A DNA stretch of 20,550 bases, taken from assembly GCA_964416645.1 (NCBI GenBank), contig CAYQEZ010000035.1, positions 1 through 20,550 of the forward strand, given 5' to 3'. Source of the DNA: GCA-002282575 sp964416645 (GTDB taxonomy: Bacteria > Pseudomonadota > Gammaproteobacteria > Thiomicrospirales > Thiomicrospiraceae). Each line of letters starts with the position of its first letter. Within the stretch, counting starts at the first letter, position 1. A program made the translations under genes and the position numbers. The notes below the pieces were generated by a model that was given only the letters and a program-made list of their open reading frames with translations, was not told where the DNA came from and ran no database searches. Of the stretch, positions 14,999 through 20,550 are shown piece by piece.

Positions 14999-16122
14999 TG
15001 ACACTGATCGACACACCACAACAGCAACTCACAAAATGGCGATTTTATATCGACCCTTGGTTACTGCTCGGTATTCTAGCCTTAGCCACCTTGGGAAGTT
15101 CGGTTGTTTACAGTGCATCCGATGGCGACTTGGCTTTTGTTGAAGCGCATTTAACCAAGCTGGTGCTGGCAATGGTCATCATGCTCATCGCTGCCCAAAT
15201 TCCCTTAAATTGGTATCGTCAACTCTCCATTCCCTTATATTTGGTTGGACTGGCGCTGTTACTGGCGGTGATGTTTTTTGGTGAAATCAGTAAAGGCGCA
15301 CAACGCTGGCTCGACTTTGGCGTGTTTCGCTTTCAGCCATCCGAAATTATGAAACTCGCCATGCCCGCCACCATTGCATGGTTATTAGCCAAGCAATCCC
15401 TACCGCCCAACTGGACACAACTGGGCATTGCGTTGCTGATTTTACTCATTCCCGTTGCACTGATTGCCAAGCAACCCGACTTGGGCACCGCCATTCTGGT
15501 GGGCGTTTCGGGCGGTGCGGTCATTTTTTTTGCTGGACTATCATGGAAACTGATTACCACCATCATCGCCTTTATTGCCGTGAGCGCCCCCGTTGCGTGG
15601 AACTTTTTACACGACTATCAACAAAAACGCGTACTCATGTTTCTCGATCCCGAAAGCGATCCCTTGGGTGCTGGCTATCATATTATTCAATCGAAAATTG
15701 CCATTGGCTCTGGCGGATTAGAAGGCAAAGGCTGGCGTAATGGCTCACAAACACAACTCGACTTTTTACCCGAAAGCCATACTGACTTTGTGTTTTCGGT
15801 ATTAGCGGAAGAATGGGGACTGCTTGGCGTTAGCCTACTATTGACGCTTTATGCCTTTGTTATTCTGCGCGGTTTATATATTGCTTGGTATGCGCGTGAT
15901 AGCTTTGGTCAACTGATGGCTGGTACTATTACCATGAGTTTTTTCATTTATGTGTTCATTAATATTGGTATGGTATCTGGACTACTTCCTGTAGTCGGTG
16001 TCCCTCTACCCATTATCAGCTACGGTGGCACTTCACTGGTCACGCTGATGCTTGGTTTTGGTATCCTAATGTCTATCCATGCCGAACATAAACGTCAGGC
16101 CAAACGACATCATCAGTCGTAA
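14998..16122 (+). CDS. rodA: SEDS peptidoglycan glycosyltransferase RodA
   Basis: Polymerises lipid II into glycan strands in the elongasome, paired with PBP2. The 374-aa product (E. coli 370) is a SEDS membrane protein with about ten hydrophobic segments. Conserved SEDS motifs are present: GAQRWLDFGVFRFQPSEIMKL at 100-120, KQPDLGTA at 158-165, FLPESHTDFVFSVLAEEWG with the catalytic Asp263 (equivalent to Asp262 in E. coli), and the C-terminal LPIISYGGTS. It shares one base with the mrdA stop and probably depends on mrdA translation. Unlike E. coli, no rlpA gene follows; dacA comes after 72 bases. Confidence 0.98.
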   Translation: MTLIDTPQQQLTKWRFYIDPWLLLGILALATLGSSVVYSASDGDLAFVEAHLTKLVLAMVIMLIAAQIPLNWYRQLSIPLYLVGLALLLAVMFFGEISKGAQRWLDFGVFRFQPSEIMKLAMPATIAWLLAKQSLPPNWTQLGIALLILLIPVALIAKQPDLGTAILVGVSGGAVIFFAGLSWKLITTIIAFIAVSAPVAWNFLHDYQQKRVLMFLDPESDPLGAGYHIIQSKIAIGSGGLEGKGWRNGSQTQLDFLPESHTDFVFSVLAEEWGLLGVSLLLTLYAFVILRGLYIAWYARDSFGQLMAGTITMSFFIYVFINIGMVSGLLPVVGVPLPIISYGGTSLVTLMLGFGILMSIHAEHKRQAKRHHQS

Positions 16123-16194
16123 TTAACTTTAGTCAGAAGATGGCATCTGTTAAAATGCCCTATATATTTTTTACGGTAAAAGGATCAAAACCTC

Positions 16195-17370
16195 ATGCAA
16201 AGCCCCTTCTCAACCGTTAAAACCCGTTTTATTGGATTATTCGTTGGCGTCATTGCCTGTTACTCAACATCCAGCATCGCTGATAGCGTTGTCGTACCCG
16301 ACCCACCCCAATTAGCAGCCAAATCCTGGATTATGGTTGATTACGATAGTGGTCGCGTGTTAGCCGAATCTAACTCAACCATGCGTGTTGAACCAGCATC
16401 CCTCACCAAAATCATGAGTAGCTATATCGTTTCACGAGAATTGGCGAATAAGCGCCTCGCTATGAGCGATATGGTAACGATCAGTCAAGAAGCATGGAAA
16501 CAAGAAGGCTCTCGCTCATTTATCAATGTCGGTGCTCAAGTGCCGGTTGAAGTGCTGGTGCATGGCATGATTATTCAGTCGGGCAATGATGCCACCGTCG
16601 CCCTTGCAGAAAAAGTTGCTGGTAGTAGTGAATTTTTTTCGCAATTGATGAACGAACACGCTAAACGCCTAGGGGCTAAAAATACCAACTTCGTTAACCC
16701 AACAGGCTTGCCGCATCCAAACCATTACACCACTGCCGAAGATATGGCTAAAATTGCCATTGCCGAAATCAAAGAATACCCCGAAATTTATAAAATCTAC
16801 GCCAAAAAAGAATACACTTGGAATGGCATTAAGCAACACAATCGCAATCGTCTGTTGTGGCAAGATGAAAGTGTCGATGGCATGAAAACAGGTCATACCA
16901 ATTCAGCTGGTTATTGTTTGGTTGCTTCGGCGAAACGTGGCGATATGCGGTTAGTGACGGTTATTTTGGGAGCAGATAGCGAAAAAGCACGCATTCAGGA
17001 AACACAAAAACTACTCAACTACGGCTTCCGATTTTACGAAACGCATCGGCTTTATCAAGCCAACCAATCTTTACAGCAAGTTCGCGTTTGGCAGGGTGAA
17101 GCCGATGAAGTCGCCATTGGCACATCTCAAGCCTTACATTTGACCATCCCACGTGGACAATACGACAAGCTTAAACCCGTGATCGAATTTCAGCCCGACT
17201 TAATTGCACCGATTCAAAAAGGACAAACCATTGGCACCTTAAAAGTGACCCTAGCCGACAAAGAACTGGCGAACCTACCCTTAGTTGCCATGAACGATGT
17301 CGCTGAAGGTGGTTTTTTCAAACGTGTTATTGATCAAGCCAAACTGTCCATCATGCGTTTGACTAAGTGA
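16195..17370 (+). CDS. dacA: D-alanyl-D-alanine carboxypeptidase (PBP5/6 type)
   Basis: Periplasmic low-molecular-mass penicillin-binding protein that removes the terminal D-Ala from pentapeptides and so limits cross-linking. The 391-aa precursor has a signal peptide ending near SSIA29. Active-site motifs are Ser69-Leu-Thr-Lys72 in EPASLTKIMS, Ser129-Gly-Asn131 in IIQSGNDA and Lys231-Thr-Gly233 in GMKTGHTN. A C-terminal beta domain (from about 290) precedes the amphipathic helix FFKRVIDQAKLSIMRLTK, which anchors PBP5-type enzymes to the inner-membrane surface. Ribosome-binding AAAGGA is ten bases upstream. A possible promoter (TTTAGT at 16128, TAAAAT at 16151, spacer 17) sits in the 72-base gap after rodA but is weak. 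Could equally be named dacC; sequence alone does not separate the paralogues. Confidence 0.96.
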   Translation: MQSPFSTVKTRFIGLFVGVIACYSTSSIADSVVVPDPPQLAAKSWIMVDYDSGRVLAESNSTMRVEPASLTKIMSSYIVSRELANKRLAMSDMVTISQEAWKQEGSRSFINVGAQVPVEVLVHGMIIQSGNDATVALAEKVAGSSEFFSQLMNEHAKRLGAKNTNFVNPTGLPHPNHYTTAEDMAKIAIAEIKEYPEIYKIYAKKEYTWNGIKQHNRNRLLWQDESVDGMKTGHTNSAGYCLVASAKRGDMRLVTVILGADSEKARIQETQKLLNYGFRFYETHRLYQANQSLQQVRVWQGEADEVAIGTSQALHLTIPRGQYDKLKPVIEFQPDLIAPIQKGQTIGTLKVTLADKELANLPLVAMNDVAEGGFFKRVIDQAKLSIMRLTK

Positions 17371-17397
17371 TCTAAGCCAGTAACAAGGAAATCGATT

Positions 17398-17694
17398 ATG
17401 GAAGAAACAAAAATTCACTCTCTGCCAGAAGACCCTAAAGAAACACTGCTTGAATTTCCCTGCTCATTTGCGGTTAAAGCAATGGGACGCGCAGGCTGTG
17501 ACTTTGATGCGTTAGTGGTCAGCTTAATGCGCCCTTTTGTGCCCGACTTAGGCGAAGGCGCAGTGAAAACCCGCCCATCGAAAGCAGGCAACTTTACGGC
17601 GGTGACAGTGACCTTTACTGCTCACAGTAAAGATCAAATCGACAATGTTTATTATGCATTAACGGGACACCCCGACGTATTGATGGCGCTTTAA
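17398..17694 (+). CDS. ybeD: YbeD-like protein (DUF493)
   Basis: A 98-aa cytoplasmic protein of the YbeD/DUF493 family (E. coli YbeD 87 aa), with an ACT-like ferredoxin fold. Recognisable stretches are LLEFPCSFAVKAMG near the N-terminus, KTRPSKAGNFTAVTVTFTA in the centre and the closing YYALTGHPDVLMAL. The molecular role is not established; the family is almost always found between dacA and lipB, as here, and a regulatory role in lipoate metabolism has been suggested from that position. AAGGA lies about eight bases upstream of the ATG, 27 bases after the dacA stop. lipB begins four bases after its stop. Confidence 0.95.
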   Translation: MEETKIHSLPEDPKETLLEFPCSFAVKAMGRAGCDFDALVVSLMRPFVPDLGEGAVKTRPSKAGNFTAVTVTFTAHSKDQIDNVYYALTGHPDVLMAL

Positions 17695-17698
17695 TTCC

Positions 17699-18358
17699 TT
17701 GCTGGTTGTCAGAACACTCGGCTGCCAAGACTACACCAAGGTATGGCAGCGTATGCAAGACTTTACACGCACGCGTGACGAGCAGACCCCCGATGAGCTT
17801 TGGTTGTGCCAACATCCGCCTGTTTTTACTCAAGGTCAAGCAGGCAATAGCGCTCATCTGGGGCAACTGGGCGATATTCCACTGGTCAGCACCGACCGTG
17901 GCGGTCAGGTCACTTATCACGCCCCAGGACAGTTGGTTTTCTATCCGCTCATACAGTTAAACCGTCACGGTTTGGGTGTTAAAGCTTTCGTGGAAAGTCT
18001 AGAAAGCATCGGTATGCAACTGCTGGCGTTAGGCCATATTCCAGCGCAACGATTACCTGAAAAACCAGGACTTTATGTGGCTGGTAGCAAAATTGCTTCA
18101 CTAGGACTTAAAATCAAACGTGGCTGTAGTTACCACGGTATGGCGATTAACATGGATATGGACTTATCGCCATTTCAACGCATTACCCCCTGTGGTTTAG
18201 CAGGTATGCAAATGACGCAATGGTCAGCACACGCGCCCACACCCGACTGGCATTGGCTGTGTCAACAGCTCAGCCGAATTGTTGAGCAAACTTTTAACTA
18301 TTCATCACTTAGATTCGAGGCACAGGAAACATCATGGCATTGTCCGACATACCCGTAG
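17699..18358 (+). CDS. lipB: Octanoyl-[ACP]:protein N-octanoyltransferase LipB
   Basis: Moves the octanoyl group from acyl carrier protein to the lipoyl domains of 2-oxoacid dehydrogenases and GcvH, the first step of de novo lipoylation. The 219-aa product has DRGGQVTYHAPGQLVFYPL, GSKIASLGLKIKRGCSYHG with the conserved Lys131, and catalytic Cys165 in ITPCGLAGM. The start is a TTG at 17699: upstream in frame only five codons separate it from a stop and none is ATG or GTG, and residues 2-8 (LVVRTLG) already align with the E. coli N-terminus (ILVRQLG). There is no clear ribosome-binding site, so translation probably relies on ribosomes finishing ybeD four bases before. The last 25 bases overlap lipA. 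Confidence 0.97.
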   Translation: MLVVRTLGCQDYTKVWQRMQDFTRTRDEQTPDELWLCQHPPVFTQGQAGNSAHLGQLGDIPLVSTDRGGQVTYHAPGQLVFYPLIQLNRHGLGVKAFVESLESIGMQLLALGHIPAQRLPEKPGLYVAGSKIASLGLKIKRGCSYHGMAINMDMDLSPFQRITPCGLAGMQMTQWSAHAPTPDWHWLCQQLSRIVEQTFNYSSLRFEAQETSWHCPTYP

Positions 18359-19302
18359 TGACCACCAATCCTTATGCACTAGCAGAAAAAAAGGTCAAAT
18401 CCTTACGGCTAGATCACGACCCTAAAGCACCGCGTAGTCAAAAACCGCGTTGGATTAAAGCACAACTGCCCAAAGCACAAGACATTCATCGCATTAGTGA
18501 ACTTAAAACCATTATGCGAAAGCAACAACTGCATAGCGTATGCGAAGAAGCCAGTTGTCCCAATTTGCCCGAATGCTTTGGTCACGGCACAGCCACCTTT
18601 ATGATTTTAGGCGACATTTGCACACGCAAATGCCCATTCTGTGATGTCACCCACGGTCGCCCCCATGCCCCCGACGCTGACGAGCCACGCAAACTCGCTG
18701 AAACCGTCGCACGCATGGGCCTGAAATACGTCGTGATTACCTCGGTTGACCGTGACGACCTGCCCGATGGTGGCGCCAGCCACTTTGCTGCGGTTATTCG
18801 TGCCTTGCGTACCAGCTGCCCTGAATTAACCATCGAAATTCTCACACCCGACTTCCGTGGTTGCTTAGAAACCGCTGTCGAAATTCTGGTACAAGACCCG
18901 CCCGATGTGTTCAATCACAATTTGGAAACCGTTCCCAGTATTTACCGCCGTGTGCGCCCTGGTGCCGACTATGCCCATTCGTTACGACTACTACAGAGCA
19001 TCAAACAGCGCCTACCTGCTGTACCCACTAAATCTGGTTTAATGCTGGGTGTCGGTGAAACTGACGAGGAACTGCTGCAAGTATTACAGGATTTACGCGC
19101 CCATCAAGTTGAATGGCTGACGCTGGGACAATACTTGCAGCCAACCCCGCACCATTTACCCGTCGAGCGTTATGTCACACCCGAAGCCTTCGATGGCTTT
19201 GCCGTACAAGCCAAAGCCTTAGGCTTTGTGCAAGTGGCTTCTGGCCCGATGGTTAGGTCATCTTACCATGCCGATTTACAGGCGCAGGGGAAGTTGGTGT
19301 GA
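18334..19302 (+). CDS. lipA: Lipoyl synthase LipA
   Basis: Radical-SAM enzyme that inserts two sulfur atoms into the protein-bound octanoyl chain, completing the lipoyl cofactor. The 322-aa product carries both Fe-S sites: the sacrificial auxiliary cluster at Cys70, Cys75 and Cys81 (CEEASCPNLPEC), and the radical-SAM CX3CX2C at Cys96, Cys100 and Cys103 (CTRKCPFC). The C-terminal RSSYHAD holds the serine that ligates the auxiliary cluster. Start ATG at 18334 lies inside the end of lipB, with AGGA about seven bases upstream. The overlap with lipB is 25 bases. It is the last plus-strand gene; no terminator is visible in the 21 bases before the convergent toxin gene. Confidence 0.99.
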   Translation: MALSDIPVVTTNPYALAEKKVKSLRLDHDPKAPRSQKPRWIKAQLPKAQDIHRISELKTIMRKQQLHSVCEEASCPNLPECFGHGTATFMILGDICTRKCPFCDVTHGRPHAPDADEPRKLAETVARMGLKYVVITSVDRDDLPDGGASHFAAVIRALRTSCPELTIEILTPDFRGCLETAVEILVQDPPDVFNHNLETVPSIYRRVRPGADYAHSLRLLQSIKQRLPAVPTKSGLMLGVGETDEELLQVLQDLRAHQVEWLTLGQYLQPTPHHLPVERYVTPEAFDGFAVQAKALGFVQVASGPMVRSSYHADLQAQGKLV

Positions 19303-19323
19303 CAAGGTGACATGGTAAACCCT

Positions 19324-19620
19324 TTAGCGTAACGACTCGTTTAAGTTGAGTAATTGTTTACCATGACGCACCGTTAGAATCATTATTTGCTCGCCTGCTA
19401 ATTGATAAATGACACGATACTGACCAAAAATTACTTCACGAATTGAGTCAATACCAATCTCTGGAACGATGCGTCCACTTTCGGGTAGTACTTGTAATAA
19501 TTCAATCCGTTCAAACAAGTCCTCCAACCATTTTATGGCTGCGACTGGTTTGTCTTGCGCAATGAAGCTGGCTAAAGCATGAGCGTTTTGAGTCGCCAAG
19601 GGTGACCAAATCAATCTCAT
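19324..19620 (-). CDS. RelE/ParE-superfamily toxin
   Basis: A 98-aa toxin of the RelE/ParE fold. Recognisable elements are the N-terminal IWSPLATQNAHALASFIAQD, the LPESGRIVPEIG turn, the core strand IREVIFGQYRVIYQLAGEQI and the closing ILTVRHGKQLL. ParE members poison DNA gyrase and RelE members cut ribosome-bound mRNA; the sequence alone does not decide, though the PESGR...RE...YRVIY spacing is more ParE-like. Its ATG overlaps the antitoxin stop by four bases (ATGA), the usual antitoxin-first coupled order. It faces lipA tail to tail at 21 bases. The frame is intact, so the pair may be functional. Confidence 0.92.
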   Translation of the reverse strand: MRLIWSPLATQNAHALASFIAQDKPVAAIKWLEDLFERIELLQVLPESGRIVPEIGIDSIREVIFGQYRVIYQLAGEQIMILTVRHGKQLLNLNESLR

Positions 19621-19856
19621 ACAGCAAAAGCTGCCAACAAATTCGCTTTTACACTATCGTGCTCAATGCCTTGCCCTTGTGCCAACTGCTGTTGCGCCAG
19701 TTGCACATCAGCAATAAGGGCTTTAGCATCTTGCATTGCTTCAAAAGATACAACAACTTGCTCAATCCACTGGCTAACACTTTGATGCGATGCTTCTGCT
19801 AATGCAGTCAGTTTTTGCATCGTATTAGTATCCAATTCTAGTGTCAGATTGCTCAT
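19617..19856 (-). CDS. Ribbon-helix-helix-type antitoxin
   Basis: A 79-aa partner of the downstream toxin. The N-terminus (NLTLELDTNTMQKLTALAE, then SVSQWIEQVV) has the strand-helix-helix pattern of ribbon-helix-helix DNA-binding antitoxins. The C-terminal half, with GQGIEHDSVKANLLAAF, resembles the toxin-wrapping tail of ParD/RelB-like antitoxins. ATG at 19856 has AAGGAG six bases upstream. It is translated first and overlaps the toxin by four bases. It begins 35 bases after the methyltransferase stop on the same strand. A possible own promoter (-10 TAGAAT on the minus strand, complement of 19884-19889) lies in that gap but its -35 is poor. Autoregulation through the ribbon-helix-helix domain is expected from the family. 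Confidence 0.88.
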   Translation of the reverse strand: MSNLTLELDTNTMQKLTALAEASHQSVSQWIEQVVVSFEAMQDAKALIADVQLAQQQLAQGQGIEHDSVKANLLAAFAV

Positions 19857-19891
19857 GATGAACTCCTTAAAAATGCTGTGTTCATTCTACC

Positions 19892-20550
19892 CTATTTTTT
19901 CTTACTTGAGCGTTTCCCCTTCTCCACCCCCAACAAGCTGGTCATTTGCTGATACAAATCGAACAAAAACGCCACCCGCTCACCATCGTTATTCGCACCT
20001 TTGTAGCCATAGGCGGCATCGACGGCTTTATCAAGTTTGGTGTGGGCTTTGGCTAAATCGGGTGGCATGGTGCGTAGATCGTAAAGATCGGCTAAAGACG
20101 CATCGGGAAATTGAGCGCGGGCATCGAGTACCGCTTGTGCGGCGGTTTCAATGGCTTGCGTTTGTTTTTCGGTAGGTTCTGCCCACGGAAAATTGTTGTA
20201 AACCAAATTAGCAGAGTAGCGATAACGACTTTCTAAACGCCCTGCCACGGTTCGCATCCATGCGTTGTGCATGGTACTGGTTAGCATGCCAAAATGATAA
20301 AGCGTGGCGTTGGGGAACAGTAGATTGCTATCCCCACAAATAGCGTTATCTTTGATAAATCCTATTGGAACAAACTTTCTATTTTCAGAACTATGTCTTG
20401 GAATCAGTACATACGCTCCTAGTGTCTGTCTTATTTCACCAAATAAAGCTGCTGATTCCGCTAGCTTAACCGTTGCCGCTCTGCTACTCGCTAACCGCAT
20501 TTGCTTAACCGCTTCCACACGTTTTAATACCAACGGCATGACACGCAACT
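19892..20550 (-). CDS. C-terminal part of an MmeI/YeeA-like type II DNA methyltransferase (runs off window)
   Basis: The last about 219 residues of a larger protein; the frame is open through the window edge, so the N-terminus lies beyond 20550. The region VLKRVEAVKQMRLASSRA, then LIPRHSSENRKFVPIGF, NATLYHFGMLTSTMHNAWMR, GRLESRYRYSANLVYNNFPW is the target-recognition part of large class I SAM-dependent DNA methyltransferases of the MmeI/YeeA type (type IIG or related restriction-modification enzymes). The downstream helical region (VLDARAQFPDASLADLYD, MPPDLAKAHTKLDKAVD, RVAFLFDLYQ) is their C-terminal domain, and the end is basic (KGKRSSKKK). Catalytic motifs (NPPY, SAM-binding) and any nuclease domain must be upstream and are not visible. 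An internal ATG at 20539 is not the start, because family sequence continues on both sides. Confidence 0.9.
   Translation of the reverse strand, partial: LRVMPLVLKRVEAVKQMRLASSRAATVKLAESAALFGEIRQTLGAYVLIPRHSSENRKFVPIGFIKDNAICGDSNLLFPNATLYHFGMLTSTMHNAWMRTVAGRLESRYRYSANLVYNNFPWAEPTEKQTQAIETAAQAVLDARAQFPDASLADLYDLRTMPPDLAKAHTKLDKAVDAAYGYKGANNDGERVAFLFDLYQQMTSLLGVEKGKRSSKKK

Noticed and set aside
20546..20548. TTG as start of the right-edge methyltransferase gene
   Set aside because: The frame is open to the window end and the conserved target-recognition region is already under way there, so the gene continues beyond.

Overview
The window is chromosomal DNA from a gammaproteobacterium. The evidence is gene content and order: guaB-guaA-tadA, an mreBCD-mrdA-rodA cluster running into dacA-ybeD-lipB-lipA, stand-alone sufE and an ABC-F protein of the Uup type. 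Three accessory genes hint at a sulfur-oxidising, possibly autotrophic lifestyle: a lipoprotein weakly like SoxXA-binding proteins, a Tat-exported SoxH-like metallo-beta-lactamase-fold protein, and an exported DsrE-family protein in operon with a CbbR-like LysR regulator. A Thiotrichales-type organism would fit, but no ribosomal RNA or other marker is present to prove it.

Layout. 5-3693 (minus): purine/GMP operon guaB-guaA-tadA. 3694-3885: divergent promoter region with an 18-bp palindrome. 3886-4284 (plus): small lipoprotein gene, ending at one of two adjacent intrinsic terminators. 4433-5455 (minus): Tat-exported metallohydrolase. 5540-5971 (plus): sufE, tail to tail with 5974-7455 (minus), an exported DsrE-family gene followed by the LysR gene. 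7565-10343 (minus): uup followed by a ParA-like ATPase; uup is interrupted by a 100-N assembly gap. 10558-16122 (plus): elongasome genes mreB, mreC, mreD, mrdA (PBP2) and rodA. 16195-19302 (plus): dacA, ybeD, lipB, lipA. 19324-20550 (minus): accessory edge with a ParE/RelE-type toxin, its antitoxin and the C-terminal part of a large MmeI/YeeA-like type II DNA methyltransferase that runs out of the window.

How the genes work together. GuaB and GuaA make GMP from IMP. MreBCD, PBP2 and RodA build the lateral cell wall, and the D-Ala-D-Ala carboxypeptidase trims it. LipB and LipA attach and sulfurate the lipoyl cofactor, and SufE supplies persulfide sulfur for Fe-S cluster assembly, which LipA needs. 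The sulfur-related exported proteins lie between these core blocks as separate short transcription units.

The least ordinary parts are: (1) the ParA-like ATPase, whose N-terminal ~110 residues read as an Mrr-type nuclease fold with all catalytic positions substituted, translated just after Uup; (2) the mreB-mreC spacer, which holds a 12-bp hairpin, a possible short leader peptide, a C/G-run tract and a 20-bp-period direct repeat carrying the mreC ribosome-binding site; (3) the exported DsrE/CbbR-like operon; (4) the restriction-modification plus toxin-antitoxin edge. No tRNA, rRNA, CRISPR array or insertion sequence was seen.
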